64,000 nucleotides of DNA from RUG100 sp034927505 (GCA_034927505.1 JAYFPY010000002.1:11884-75883); one strand, 5' to 3'. Positions 15,347 to 24,360 are shown, counted from the stretch's first letter. Translations and numbers: made by a program. The notes: generated from the sequence alone by a model not told the origin.

Positions 15347-17959
15347 CAGTTTTTCTGCGACTTTGAACGCTTCATTTACCTTTGAAGGATCTTTTCCGCC
15401 GGCCTGAGCCATATCGGCTTTTCCGCCGCCGCCGCCTCCGGCTGCTGCTGCGATCTCTTTTATCATCTTACCCGCATGGTATCCTTTTGAAACCACATCA
15501 TCGGTAAGAGACACAAGGAAAGTGATCTTGTCGCCTTTTTGCGCTGCCAGCACCATGGCAACATTGCTGTGTTTCGATTTGACTTCATCCGACAGTGTCC
15601 TGAGATCGTTTATATCAAGATCCTTGAACAGTCTGGTCACCAGTCTGACTCCATTGACTTCGCGGGCATCCGCAAGAAGCTTGTCTGAAACAGTGTCCTT
15701 GGCCTTTTTCCTAAAGCCTTCCAGTTCTTTGCCTGTTTCTTTGTTTTCCCTCAGCAGGTCGGATATCCTGTCGATCAGCTGACTGCGCTTCGCCTTCAGC
15801 ACAGATCCCGCTCTCTCGATCAGCGCATCATATTTGTTCATGCGTTCCAGGATGGATCTTCCTGTGATCGCCTCTATCCTTCTGACTCCGCTGGCTATGC
15901 CGCTTTCGGAAAGTATTTTGAAAGCTCCGATCTGTCCGGTATTTGATACATGCATCCCGCCGCACAGTTCTTTGCTGTAGTCGCCTATAGTGACAACACG
16001 GACTGTGTCTCCGTATTTATCTGTGAACAGCCCGGTAGCTCCGCTCTTTACCGCTTCTTTCAGCGGCATCTCCTCAGTCGTAACAGGGATGAAATGATAG
16101 ATCTTGTCGTTCACCATGTTTTCCACATCCTGCAGCTGTTCAGCCGTCATTGCTTCGTAATGATTGAAATCGAATCTGAGCAGCCTGCTGTCCACCGAAG
16201 AGCCTGCCTGAGAAACATGTTCTCCCAGGACCTCCCGCAGCGCTTTGTGCAGCATATGGGTAGCCGTATGATTACGTGCCGAATTGTTTCTTTCCACTTC
16301 TCCAACAAGACTGTTCACACTGCTTCCTGCAGTGCACACGCCTTTGCGGACGATCACATGATGAGCCGTCACATCGCGGAATTTCTCCGTCGAAAGGACT
16401 TCGGCCGTAAAATCGTCGTTGTATATCATTCCCGTATCGCCGGCCTGTCCTCCGCTTTTGGCGTAGAACGGCGTCCTGTCCAGGATGATCCTTCCTTCTT
16501 CACCGTCTTCGATCTTTTCCAGCGGTTTCTGATCCCAGAACAGAGCCTGTATGATCCCGGTATCCGTAACCTTTTCATATCCTGTGAACTCAGTCTCCCC
16601 GTCAAACAGATAGTTGATAGCGCTGTCCTTCCATGCGGCGTCTGTCTTGGCCGCCTCTGTCTTGCCTCTGGTCTTCTGTTCTTCCATGCAGTCTTCAAAG
16701 CCTGCTCTGTCTATTTTGAAACCGTCATCGGCCAGTATCTCTTCTGTTATATCTATAGGAAATCCGTAGGTGTCGTGAAGCTTGAAAGCTCTGTCTCCGC
16801 CCAGTACGGTCTTCCCGTTTTTCTTCATATCGCTGATGAATTCCAATATCATCTCCATGCCCTGATCCAGAGTTTGATCGAACTGGTTTTCCTCGGCCGT
16901 AATGATCTTGCCGATGAAGACTCTCTGCTTTTCCAGCTCCGGATAAGCCCCGCCGCTCACATCGATGACCGTATTGACTATTCCCGAAAGGAATCCGCGG
17001 GAAGCTCCCAGCTTTCTCCCGTGTCTTATGGCGCGCCTGATCAGTCTTCTCAGGACATAGCCTCTTCCTTCATTTCCCGGGGTTATCATGTCGCTGATCA
17101 TAAACGTGGCCGCACGCACATGATCTGTCACTATCCTCAGGGAAACATCGTTTTCGCCCCGGCCGTCCAGGTATTCGCAGCCGGTCGCTTTCTCCGTCGC
17201 TTTTACCACTGCCGCGATAGTGTCCACGTCGAAGATGGAATCTACGCCCTGCATTATACATGCAAGACGTTCCAGCCCCATGCCTGTGTCTATGTTTTTC
17301 TGCGCCAGCTCGGTGTAGTTGCCGTGGCCGTCATTGTTGAACTGCGTGAACACATGGTTCCAGAATTCCACATAACGGTCGCAGTCGCATCCCGGTCTGC
17401 AGTTTGGATCGTCGCATCCATACTGCTCTCCCCTGTCGTAATATATTTCGGAACACGGACCGCATGGACCTGCTCCTATCTCCCAGTAATTGTCTTCCTT
17501 GCCCAGACGGACGATTTTTTCCTCCGGAAATCCGATATCGTTTTTCCAGATATCATAAGCTTCATCGTCTTCCTCATATACCGTTACCCATAGTTTGTCC
17601 GTATGCATGTGTAGAACTTCAGTGAGGAATTCCCATCCCCATTCTATACTTTCTTTTTTGAAATAATCGCCGAAAGAGAAACTGCCCAGCATCTCAAAGA
17701 AAGTGCCGTGTCTGGAAGTTATCCCCACGTTTTCGATGTCCGCGGTCCTTATACACTTCTGACAGGTAGTCATCCTTTTTGCCGGCGGTTCTTCCTGTCC
17801 TGCAAAATATGGCTTCATCGGCGCCATTCCCGAATTTATTATGAGAAGGCTCTTGTCGCTCTGCGGTATCAGAGGAAAGCTGCCTCTTTTATAATGACCT
17901 TTACTTTCGTAAAAATCCTGAAATAATTCTCGTATTTTATTCAAACCCAGTTTTTCCAT
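15341..17959 (-). CDS. alaS: Alanyl-tRNA synthetase
   Basis: 872 residues, the normal AlaRS length. The N-terminal class II catalytic domain starts at MEKLGLNKIRELF and includes the zinc-like Cys-rich insert of this enzyme near residue 190. The editing domain has HTATH (His564 and His568) with the partner CGGMH motif, which together bind zinc and deacylate mischarged tRNA. A DHHA1-type C-terminal domain ends with a Gly-rich stretch. Upstream in-frame codons add 104 residues without similarity and no ribosome-binding site; the ATG at 17959 has GGAGG five bases upstream. It is divergent from the aldo/keto reductase; the 129-bp gap is too short for a T-box leader. Confidence 0.97.
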   Translation of the reverse strand: MEKLGLNKIRELFQDFYESKGHYKRGSFPLIPQSDKSLLIINSGMAPMKPYFAGQEEPPAKRMTTCQKCIRTADIENVGITSRHGTFFEMLGSFSFGDYFKKESIEWGWEFLTEVLHMHTDKLWVTVYEEDDEAYDIWKNDIGFPEEKIVRLGKEDNYWEIGAGPCGPCSEIYYDRGEQYGCDDPNCRPGCDCDRYVEFWNHVFTQFNNDGHGNYTELAQKNIDTGMGLERLACIMQGVDSIFDVDTIAAVVKATEKATGCEYLDGRGENDVSLRIVTDHVRAATFMISDMITPGNEGRGYVLRRLIRRAIRHGRKLGASRGFLSGIVNTVIDVSGGAYPELEKQRVFIGKIITAEENQFDQTLDQGMEMILEFISDMKKNGKTVLGGDRAFKLHDTYGFPIDITEEILADDGFKIDRAGFEDCMEEQKTRGKTEAAKTDAAWKDSAINYLFDGETEFTGYEKVTDTGIIQALFWDQKPLEKIEDGEEGRIILDRTPFYAKSGGQAGDTGMIYNDDFTAEVLSTEKFRDVTAHHVIVRKGVCTAGSSVNSLVGEVERNNSARNHTATHMLHKALREVLGEHVSQAGSSVDSRLLRFDFNHYEAMTAEQLQDVENMVNDKIYHFIPVTTEEMPLKEAVKSGATGLFTDKYGDTVRVVTIGDYSKELCGGMHVSNTGQIGAFKILSESGIASGVRRIEAITGRSILERMNKYDALIERAGSVLKAKRSQLIDRISDLLRENKETGKELEGFRKKAKDTVSDKLLADAREVNGVRLVTRLFKDLDINDLRTLSDEVKSKHSNVAMVLAAQKGDKITFLVSLTDDVVSKGYHAGKMIKEIAAAAGGGGGGKADMAQAGGKDPSKVNEAFKVAEKLL

Positions 17960-18036
17960 TGGTTCCTCCGTATAAATAGTAATCAACTTGATTATTCTAT
18001 CATTTTTAAATAGTACAAGCAAGGCATTTACGTATA

Positions 18037-18045
18037 TGGTATACT
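18037..18045 (+). promoter_or_regulatory. Extended -10 element before the aldo/keto reductase gene
   Basis: TGGTATACT at 18037-18045 is an extended -10 (TGnTATACT) 44 bases before the start at 18089; no convincing -35 hexamer is seen. Confidence 0.4.
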
Positions 18046-18088
18046 TTCTGATATAGTTTAAAAAGAAAAACAAAGAGGTGATCATAAA

Positions 18089-19045
18089 ATGGAATACAGA
18101 GAACTGGGCAATACGGGAATAAAGGTTTCTTCCATAGGTTTCGGCGTCATGACTGTGGGAAACACACAACTGAACCTTTCCATAGAAGAAAGCGCCGAAC
18201 TGATACGCTACGCCATGTCCCGGGGAATGAATTTCCTCGATACAGCGCAGTACTACGAGACATATCCTCACATCCGCGCCGCCCTTTCAGACGGGAAATA
18301 CGATCCGGTCATAGCCAGCAAAAGTCTGGATCTCGGAGAAAAGGAAATGGAGTACGCCATTGAACAGGCCCGACGGGAAATGGACCGTGACGTGATAGAT
18401 ATCTTCCTGCTCCACGAAGTCCGCGTCCACGGTGACTTTGAAGACCGTGCCGGCGCCTGGGAAACTCTCCAAAAAGCGAAAGCAGATGGAAAAGTAAAGG
18501 CGATAGGCGTATCCACTCACCATATCGATGTGGCTGAGCAAATGATCGATGTGCCGGAATGCGATATTGTTTTTCCTCTGATCAATAAATTCGGGCTGGG
18601 GATCCGCCTTGGCGACGGCATGGGTACTCCCGACAGAATGGCTGCTGCAATAGAAAAACTGTCTCTTGCCGGCGAAGGCGTCTTTGCCATGAAGGCCTTC
18701 GGAGGCGGGAATCTTACCACTAATTACATGGAATGTCTGGATTACGTTTCCGGACTGCCCGGAGTTGACAGCATCATGATGGGCTTCGGCAAAAAAGAAG
18801 AAGTCGACGATGCAGTGAATTATGCGGAAGGCAGACTGCCGAAAGATTTTCAGCCGAATGTGGGACACAAAAAGATCCACATCGATCCCGGCGACTGCGA
18901 AGGATGCGGAGCATGCATAGTCCGCTGCCCAAATCACGCCATTTTCAGAAACGACCGGGGAACAGCAGAGGTGGATCATTCTATCTGTCTTACCTGCGGA
19001 TACTGCGCTCCGGTTTGTCCGGTGCGGGCCATCATCATGTACTGA
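18089..19045 (+). CDS. Aldo/keto reductase with C-terminal ferredoxin domain
   Basis: 318 residues. Residues 1-265 form an aldo/keto reductase TIM barrel: the start MEYRELGNTGIKVSSIGFG, the DTAQYY tetrad region (Asp/Tyr near residues 52-57), the Lys in SKSLDL and the His in FLLHEV complete the catalytic set. The last 45 residues carry two CxxCxxCxxxCP motifs for two [4Fe-4S] clusters. Such fusions are common in anaerobes and may couple ferredoxin to carbonyl reduction; the substrate is unknown. AGAGGTGATC lies six bases before the ATG. It is a single-gene unit on the plus strand, with an extended -10 element upstream and a strong terminator downstream. Confidence 0.9.
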   Translation: MEYRELGNTGIKVSSIGFGVMTVGNTQLNLSIEESAELIRYAMSRGMNFLDTAQYYETYPHIRAALSDGKYDPVIASKSLDLGEKEMEYAIEQARREMDRDVIDIFLLHEVRVHGDFEDRAGAWETLQKAKADGKVKAIGVSTHHIDVAEQMIDVPECDIVFPLINKFGLGIRLGDGMGTPDRMAAAIEKLSLAGEGVFAMKAFGGGNLTTNYMECLDYVSGLPGVDSIMMGFGKKEEVDDAVNYAEGRLPKDFQPNVGHKKIHIDPGDCEGCGACIVRCPNHAIFRNDRGTAEVDHSICLTCGYCAPVCPVRAIIMY

Positions 19046-19063
19046 TCATGCGAACCCTACCCA

Positions 19064-19098
19064 AGCCCTGGATCTTCATGGTTCAGGGCTCTTTTTTG
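19064..19098 (+). terminator. Rho-independent terminator of the aldo/keto reductase gene
   Basis: Arms AGCCCTG (19064-19070) and CAGGGCT (19084-19090), followed by C and six T residues on the plus strand, about 20 bases after the stop. Confidence 0.85.
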
Positions 19099-19112
19099 CT
19101 GCTTCGATTTTC

Positions 19113-19543
19113 TGCTTCAATTCCAAAATATTGAACCTTCATTGTGTTTTTCTTTAATAGATCCAAATGCCGCAATGCTTGTGCCGTTACCCCTAAATTT
19201 GTTTTAAAAGACGGCTCTGCGCCTTTACGGTTTTCTTAAATTTTTGACAAGAAAATCTATGTCCACCGTCCTGATGTTTGCCTCATACTCAGGAAGCACT
19301 CCCGATTCCATATACAAAAACTCTGACCATGAACCTATTAGAACAATGTGTTCAAGACAAGCATCATAACTCTATCTCCTCTTTGATATCACTTTGTTAA
19401 TCTTTTTTTGTTCTGTGATAAGCTCCTTGATCTGTTCTTACAATTCTTTTCTGTGTTTTATCAACAGTCTGTATGAATCCACTTTGCTCTGTTTTATATA
19501 TTCTATCATGTTCTTCATTAAGAACATTATCTAATACAGTCAC
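19113..19543 (-). pseudogene. Decayed small-gene plus nucleotidyltransferase module
   Basis: This otherwise gene-free stretch contains wrecked coding sequence on the minus strand. A GTG at 19543 behind AAGGAGGGC opens a 48-codon frame (VTVLDNVLNEEHDRIY) that stops at 19397. Shifted frames then give a helical segment and a recognisable nucleotidyltransferase core at about 19228-19369 (HIVLIGSWSEFLY, then NIRTVDIDFLVKN with the DxD of this fold), followed by a stop. Another frame shows TAQALRHLDLLKKN and VQYFGIEA at 19113-19190, the family's next block. Several stops and frameshifts mean it is dead. Related intact pairs (small helical protein plus nucleotidyltransferase) resemble toxin-antitoxin modules. 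The family name is my recollection, not a search result. Confidence 0.6.
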
Positions 19544-19553
19544 GACGCCCTCC

Positions 19554-19593
19554 TTAACCTACATTTGTCAATAATTGCTCATATGTAGGTTAA
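19554..19593 (-). promoter_or_regulatory. 11-bp inverted repeat, operator of the decayed module
   Basis: TTAACCTACAT (19554-19564) and ATGTAGGTTAA (19583-19593) are perfect inverted arms with an 18-bp spacer, directly before the AGGAGGG of the dead module and just after the mnmA stop. The spacer holds TTGACA. The repeat is intact although the genes are not. Confidence 0.65.
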
Positions 19594-19595
19594 CG

Positions 19596-20657
19596 TCAAA
19601 ATTCTAAGATGAAACCGCCGCCCAGCACCTTGTCGCCGAGATAATACACGAGGGTCTGTCCGGGAGTCGCAGCTCTGAGAGGAGCATCGAAGACTACCCG
19701 GACTTTTTTTCCGTCGCTGTAGATCCGTCCGGGAGCCGGCTTTGCCGCATACCGGATCTTTGCCGTGATCTTCTCGCCGTCAAGGCCCGGAGGGAGACGG
19801 TCGTCGCCTGTCATGATAAAGAAATTCGAAGAAGCCCAGACTTCCGTCTTCATCAGATCTTCGTTGGAACCCAGCACCACTCGATTTGTTTTTCCGTCTA
19901 TCTCAGTTACAAACATAGGCTTTCCAAAAGTGACCCCAAGGCCTTTTCGCTGACCTACGGTATACCTTATTATTCCTTTGTGTCCGCCTATCCTGTTTCC
20001 GTTCATGTCCACAAAATCCCCCGGCTTTTCCGGGACGCCGTTTCTGACAAGCCAGCCGACATAATCATCATCATCGATAAAGCAGATCTCCTGGCTGTCC
20101 TTTGCTTCTGCATTGTCAAGGCCCGCATCTCTGGCGGTTTCTCTTACAGATCCCTTGTCTTCGGCTTCGCCCAGCGGGAATATGATCCTTTCAACTACAC
20201 TTTTATCCAGACGGCACAGCATGTATGACTGATCTTTTTTCAGGCTGGCGCCCTGTCTTATGAACCATGAGTCCAGGTCGTCATCATATACTGTACGGGC
20301 GTAGTGACCGGTGGCAATATAGAAAGCCCCCTGCCGGTCCGCTTCTTCAATGAAAGTTTTGAATTTCACCAGAGGATTGCATACGATGCATGGATTGGGA
20401 GTCCTGCCGATACTGTACTCTTTTTTGAAATCCGAAACTACATTTTTCGCAAATTCCTCCGCCACGTTTTTATATACGAATTCTATCCCCAGCTGCTGCG
20501 CTGCATGCTCTGCCGTCCGTTTTCCGTCGGCGTTGCCCTCAGGATCGATATCAAAATAGAGCCCTACAACAGTAAGGCCCTTATTTTTCAGATATACAGC
20601 TGCCGCGGCACTGTCAACGCCGCCGCTCAGTCCAAGGATGACTTTGTTCCTGTCCAC
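19596..20657 (-). CDS. mnmA: tRNA-specific 2-thiouridylase
   Basis: 353 residues of MnmA, which adds the 2-thio group to wobble U34 of tRNA-Lys, -Glu and -Gln. The PP-loop SGGVDSAAAAVYL starts near residue 10. The two catalytic cysteines lie in NPCIVCNPLVKF and QEICFIDD. The C-terminal half has the RNA-binding beta-barrel with GQRKGLG and RIRYAAKP-like motifs. I chose a GTG at 20657: AGAGGAACA precedes it, it begins 11 bases after the iscU stop and it gives a family-length protein; a longer in-frame start inside iscU lacks similarity. The sulfur comes from IscS, encoded two genes upstream in the same operon. Confidence 0.94.
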   Translation of the reverse strand: MDRNKVILGLSGGVDSAAAAVYLKNKGLTVVGLYFDIDPEGNADGKRTAEHAAQQLGIEFVYKNVAEEFAKNVVSDFKKEYSIGRTPNPCIVCNPLVKFKTFIEEADRQGAFYIATGHYARTVYDDDLDSWFIRQGASLKKDQSYMLCRLDKSVVERIIFPLGEAEDKGSVRETARDAGLDNAEAKDSQEICFIDDDDYVGWLVRNGVPEKPGDFVDMNGNRIGGHKGIIRYTVGQRKGLGVTFGKPMFVTEIDGKTNRVVLGSNEDLMKTEVWASSNFFIMTGDDRLPPGLDGEKITAKIRYAAKPAPGRIYSDGKKVRVVFDAPLRAATPGQTLVYYLGDKVLGGGFILEF

Positions 20658-20667
20658 TGCTGTTCCT

Positions 20668-21117
20668 CTATTCTTCCTCTTCGACGCCGTGATCGTCCTC
20701 GTCCGCATCCGGATCGAAACCTTCAAGGCCCTTATAATGCTTTCCTGCTTTCTGTGCATAATCATAGATCGCCGATTTTATTGCGTGATCTGCAAGAACG
20801 CTGCAGTGTATCTTCACTGACGGAAGTCCTCCCAGTTCATCGATGATCTGTTTGTTGGTCACTTCCAGAGCTTCTTCCACTGTCATTCCTATTATCATGT
20901 CAGTTGCAACGGATGAACTGGCGATAGCGCTGCCGCATCCGAAAGTCTTGAATTTTGCATCTGTGATCTTGTCGTTGTCGTCTACTTTAATTGATATCTT
21001 CATCATGTCTCCGCAGACAGGGCTTCCGTAAGTTCCCTCTCCGTCGGCGTTTTCCAGTTCTCCCACATTGTGAGGATGGAGGAAATGGTCCATCACTTTA
21101 TCATTATACATTCCCAT
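20668..21117 (-). CDS. iscU: Fe-S cluster scaffold protein, IscU/NifU-like
   Basis: 149 residues. The three scaffold cysteines are in GSPVCGD, TFGCGSAIA and KIHCSVLA, with the conserved Asp next to the first. Such proteins assemble Fe-S clusters from IscS sulfur and pass them to apoproteins. The C-terminal 20 residues form an acidic tail (DADEDDHG then EEEE) not found in most IscU proteins. It starts seven bases after iscS ends; the ATG at 21117 has AAAGG within the end of iscS, and an in-frame ATG two codons later is possible. No hscA/hscB or fdx is seen, as expected for clostridia. Confidence 0.94.
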   Translation of the reverse strand: MGMYNDKVMDHFLHPHNVGELENADGEGTYGSPVCGDMMKISIKVDDNDKITDAKFKTFGCGSAIASSSVATDMIIGMTVEEALEVTNKQIIDELGGLPSVKIHCSVLADHAIKSAIYDYAQKAGKHYKGLEGFDPDADEDDHGVEEEE

Positions 21118-21123
21118 TGTATA

Positions 21124-22293
21124 TTACCAGCCTTTCTTTTCATCCACTGATGATATGGAACGAAGTCTTTCAACAACTTCCTTCAGCGCATCAACAGTGT
21201 AGTCCAAATCTTCTTTTGTAGTGAAATCTCCTATTGTGAATCTTATGGTTCCGTGTATCATCTCGACAGGTATGCCCAGCGCCGCCAGAACATGGCTCGG
21301 TACCAGACTTGCGCTGCTGCAGGCAGATCCTGTTGATACATATATGCCCTTCTGATTTAGAAGGAGCAGTATTGCTTCACCTTCGATATATTCAAATGTT
21401 ATGTTTGCATTCCCCGGGTGTCTATGTTCCATGGTGCCGTTGACAAATGTATTGCTGATCTCCGATGTCACCCGCTTTATGAAATAGTCTCTCAGTCCGC
21501 TTACCCGTTTTACATGTTCGTCAAAATTCTCTTCTGCCAGCTGAGCGGCTTTCCCGAATCCCACGATGCCCGGCAGATTCTCCGTGCCGGCTCTCCTCTT
21601 GGATTCCTGTGCTCCGCCGTGGAGATAATTGCTGATCTTCGTACCCTTCTTTATGTACAGAGCGCCTATGCCTTTCGGTCCGTATATCTTGTGCCCCGAC
21701 ATTGACATGAGATCCACTCCCAGGTCTTTCACGTCGCAGTTTACATTTCCCAGCGCCTGTACGGCGTCTGTGTGAAATGTGATCCCGTGTTTATGAGCTA
21801 TTTCAGCCAGTTTTTTTATCGGCTCCACTGTGCCCACTTCATTGTTGACATACATTATAGAAATCAGCACTGTTTTGTCTGTGATGGCAGCTTCCAGATC
21901 AGCAGGATCCACAAGACCGTCTTTGTCCACCGGCAGATATGTTACATCCATGCCGTGTTTCTGCATATAATTGCCGCTGTGTATTATTGCGTGATGCTCG
22001 ATTATAGTTGTGATCACATGATTGCCCTTTTCTCTCAGCGCATCTGTAACGCCGAACAGGGACCAGTTGTCTGCCTCTGTACCGCATGAAGTGAAGAACA
22101 CTTCCTTCGGATCCGCATTTATCAGGCTTGCCAGTCTCTGCCTTGAAACTGCTATTGCCTCTTTGGAATCCGCCGCTATATCATACAAGCTGGATGGATT
22201 GCCGAAATGCTCTGTAAAATAGGGCATCATTGCATCCAATACTTCTTTTTTTACCGGTGTAGTAGCCGAATAATCCAAATATACTTCTTTCAT
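21124..22293 (-). CDS. iscS: Cysteine desulfurase
   Basis: 389 residues, PLP-dependent fold type I enzyme that converts cysteine to alanine and a persulfide. SGHKIYGPKG holds the PLP Lys, and STGSACSSASL near residue 325 holds the catalytic Cys on its mobile loop. The N-terminus YLDYSATTPVK is the family signature. It leads the operon iscS-iscU-mnmA, so sulfur goes both to clusters and to tRNA thiolation. An IscR-type operator lies 42-64 bp upstream of its start, although no iscR gene is in the window. Confidence 0.96.
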   Translation of the reverse strand: MKEVYLDYSATTPVKKEVLDAMMPYFTEHFGNPSSLYDIAADSKEAIAVSRQRLASLINADPKEVFFTSCGTEADNWSLFGVTDALREKGNHVITTIIEHHAIIHSGNYMQKHGMDVTYLPVDKDGLVDPADLEAAITDKTVLISIMYVNNEVGTVEPIKKLAEIAHKHGITFHTDAVQALGNVNCDVKDLGVDLMSMSGHKIYGPKGIGALYIKKGTKISNYLHGGAQESKRRAGTENLPGIVGFGKAAQLAEENFDEHVKRVSGLRDYFIKRVTSEISNTFVNGTMEHRHPGNANITFEYIEGEAILLLLNQKGIYVSTGSACSSASLVPSHVLAALGIPVEMIHGTIRFTIGDFTTKEDLDYTVDALKEVVERLRSISSVDEKKGW

Positions 22294-22334
22294 TTTCTTT
22301 GTCTCTCCCTTGATTTATTAACTCTGAAACGGAT

Positions 22335-22357
22335 ATACCACTAAAATAGTAGGATTA
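22335..22357 (-). promoter_or_regulatory. IscR-type (Rrf2 family) operator upstream of iscS
   Basis: The sequence contains ACTAAAATAGT (core palindrome ACT-RWWWY-AGT), flanked by ATACC and AGGATTA, closely following the type 1 IscR consensus from Escherichia coli as I know it. It lies 42 bp before the iscS start. Confidence 0.5.
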
Positions 22358-22369
22358 AACGCTTCAGGA

Positions 22370-22597
22370 TCATTTCCCGTTATTTTTTTCTCGTTCATAA
22401 GCAGCCCGCTCCTCAGGAGTAAGATCCTCTATGAATCTGACGTTTTTCAGTCTTTCGCGCACATTGCTCTTGACTGAATCAACGTACTCTTTTCTCAGCA
22501 GTTCTCTTTCAAGGTCCTCTTCGCCTGTAAGCCCCTCCGGAGTCTTTGCCTTGGCTGCCAGTTCATTTATTCTCGCTATTTTTTCCTTTGTGATCAT
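22370..22597 (-). CDS. DUF896 family protein (YnzC-like)
   Basis: 75 residues, matching the DUF896/UPF0291 family: N-terminal helix pair ITKEKIARINELAAKAK, then LTGEEDLERELLRKEYVDS and a Pro-terminated tail. Homologues such as YnzC of Bacillus subtilis are small helical-hairpin proteins found near SOS and division genes; the function is not established. AAGGAG precedes the ATG, and a TTGACG-18-TATAAT promoter stands upstream. It is isolated between the iscS operon and the adhesin gene. Confidence 0.88.
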   Translation of the reverse strand: MITKEKIARINELAAKAKTPEGLTGEEDLERELLRKEYVDSVKSNVRERLKNVRFIEDLTPEERAAYEREKNNGK

Positions 22598-22625
22598 AAA
22601 ATCATTCTCCTTGCAACAAAATAAT

Positions 22626-22655
22626 ATTATACATTATATACTGCCTACTCGTCAA
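22626..22655 (-). promoter_or_regulatory. Promoter of the DUF896 gene
   Basis: TTGACG (22650-22655) and TATAAT (22626-22631) on the minus strand, 18 bp apart, about 30 bases before the start codon. Confidence 0.6.
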
Positions 22656-22664
22656 TTTTTCCGG

Positions 22665-22696
22665 CAAAAAAACAGACGGCAGCGCCGCCTGTCTGT
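22665..22696 (-). terminator. Terminator of the adhesin gene
   Basis: ACAGAC (22672-22677) pairs with GTCTGT (22691-22696) with a further GC pairing GGC/GCC inside. On the minus strand seven T residues follow (22666-22672). It is a few bases after the adhesin stop. Confidence 0.75.
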
Positions 22697-22702
22697 ATTT
22701 TT

Positions 22703-24343
22703 TTATTTTCTCACCTTGATCAGAGTGAATACTGTAGCTGCTCCCGCGATGAGTATTATCCCTATCAGGAGATATATATTGAACGGATCCCCGGTTTTTA
22801 CCGGCGGGCTTTTGGCCGGAGCGTCTGCCTTGGCACTCTCTGCCGGCTTTTCTGTACTGGCCGATTCTTTTTTCACAGTTTCTTCCTGCACAGGATCTTC
22901 CTTTGCCGGTTCTTCTTCAACTACTGCCGTCGGTTCTTCCGGATCCGGCGTGTATTTTGTCGTCACTTCGTTGGTTGCCTGAGGGCTGTCATTGATCGTC
23001 ACCGTGGCTTTGTTGGGAAAAGTCACTGTATCTTTCTCTTTGTCTGTATACTCTGTCATGTCGTATCCTTCTTTCACCTTAGCTGCGATCTCCAGATAAA
23101 CTGTCCTGTCGTAGAACTCCTCGTTTTTCGTATCTTTCGCCGATGCGGTCACCTTGTTCCCGTCTGTGACTATGTCGAATTCTTTGCTGATGTCTTCACC
23201 GTCTTCGCTGATGACCTTGGCGGATACAGCGTCCAGACACGGCTCCAGCTGGTCGAACATTATGAAGCTCTTGAAATAACTGGCTTCCGAATAGCCGTCC
23301 GGGATGTGCTGGGCTACACGGTAAGTGAATTCTTCTTTGCTGTTTTCCAGTGTATTGTCCGTCACTTCCTCCTCGTCAGAATCGGACACTGATTTGACAG
23401 GAGCCGGCGGTTCTACCGGAGCCATGGTATTGGAATAAAATCCAAAGTGTGCCCATGTCCTGTTTCTGTTATCGTCTTTCAGATGAGCGTTGCCGAACAG
23501 GAAAGTTATCGACTGAGCCGAGTAAGTAGCGCCCATAGCGTAGTCCGGATCTGTTCCCGAGGTTTCATTGTACTTGTCAGGGTAATGGTACACATTCAGA
23601 CCGCCCGCTCCCGAATATTTCAGTTCCGACGTTTCGCTGACATACTGGTTTTTGATTCCTGCGTTGGAAAATCCCATATATTGCTGGGAGTCTATGTCAT
23701 TGAACGTGAAATTGCTGCTGACTGTATACGGTTCATCCGTCCCAGCTCTGAAATACTCAACTTTTACCTTGGATTCCAGGATGCCCCACATGTTGAATCC
23801 CGGCTTTACGCCTTTTGTATATTCAAGAAACATGTAAGCCGGTTTGTCCACTGCCACCCAGTCGATCACAGTGACCTTTGCGTCGATATAGTCGTACTTG
23901 CCGGTTTCGGTGTTGTAGATCCTGAAATTAGTGCCTTTCCATCCGATCTTTCCCTTCTGATCCGAATGGCCGTCGAAACCAAGCACATATTTTTCATTCA
24001 GGTCATAGGGTTTCGAATCGCCGTAGATCTCCCTCATATCTGCAAAAGCCTTTGAAGACTGTGTTCCAAAAGGCGTTACTACAGTCTTGTCTGTGGTAAC
24101 CGGTTCAAAACCGTACTTTGAATCTACTGTGAATCCCGTGTCCACATCTTCCCAGTCCGAATACTGTCCTCCGTTAGCTGTGAACCCGCTCTCGCCGGCG
24201 CCGCCTTTCTGTACCGCCTGGGTCGGCAGCGCCGTCGCTGCGCCTGCTGTCTGCACATTGACAGCCAATACTGCCGCAAGAGCCATGAACGCCGCCAGGC
24301 AGACTGCGATCCCTCTCTTTGGTCTTGTTCTTTCTTTTCTCAT
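22703..24343 (-). CDS. Cell-wall-anchored surface adhesin with isopeptide-type domains
   Basis: 546 residues. A signal peptide with hydrophobic core (about 10-35, ending in AGA) is followed by a large beta-rich extracellular region (about 45-320), a domain resembling isopeptide-forming fimbrial modules (about 330-450, with EEFTYRVAQHIPDGY and NKATVTIND) and a Pro/Glu/Lys stalk. The C-terminus is PPVKTGDPFN, a membrane span and KVRK, a non-canonical sortase signal. I chose the ATG at 24343 because GGAGAAAGGAAACGAG precedes it; an ATG at 24361 overlaps the comEA stop but lacks a ribosome-binding site. It is co-transcribed with the comEA-like gene. Ligand unknown. Confidence 0.75.
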   Translation of the reverse strand: MRKERTRPKRGIAVCLAAFMALAAVLAVNVQTAGAATALPTQAVQKGGAGESGFTANGGQYSDWEDVDTGFTVDSKYGFEPVTTDKTVVTPFGTQSSKAFADMREIYGDSKPYDLNEKYVLGFDGHSDQKGKIGWKGTNFRIYNTETGKYDYIDAKVTVIDWVAVDKPAYMFLEYTKGVKPGFNMWGILESKVKVEYFRAGTDEPYTVSSNFTFNDIDSQQYMGFSNAGIKNQYVSETSELKYSGAGGLNVYHYPDKYNETSGTDPDYAMGATYSAQSITFLFGNAHLKDDNRNRTWAHFGFYSNTMAPVEPPAPVKSVSDSDEEEVTDNTLENSKEEFTYRVAQHIPDGYSEASYFKSFIMFDQLEPCLDAVSAKVISEDGEDISKEFDIVTDGNKVTASAKDTKNEEFYDRTVYLEIAAKVKEGYDMTEYTDKEKDTVTFPNKATVTINDSPQATNEVTTKYTPDPEEPTAVVEEEPAKEDPVQEETVKKESASTEKPAESAKADAPAKSPPVKTGDPFNIYLLIGIILIAGAATVFTLIKVRK

Positions 24344-24360
24344 CTCGTTTCCTTTCTCCA

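Noticed and set aside
15950..17593. Long plus-strand open frame of 547 codons
   Set aside because: It lies wholly antisense to alaS, has no ribosome-binding site or recognisable domain, and arises from codon bias of the real gene.
17960..18088. T-box leader for alaS
   Set aside because: The divergent gap is only 129 bp and contains no specifier or T-box-like sequence that I can find.
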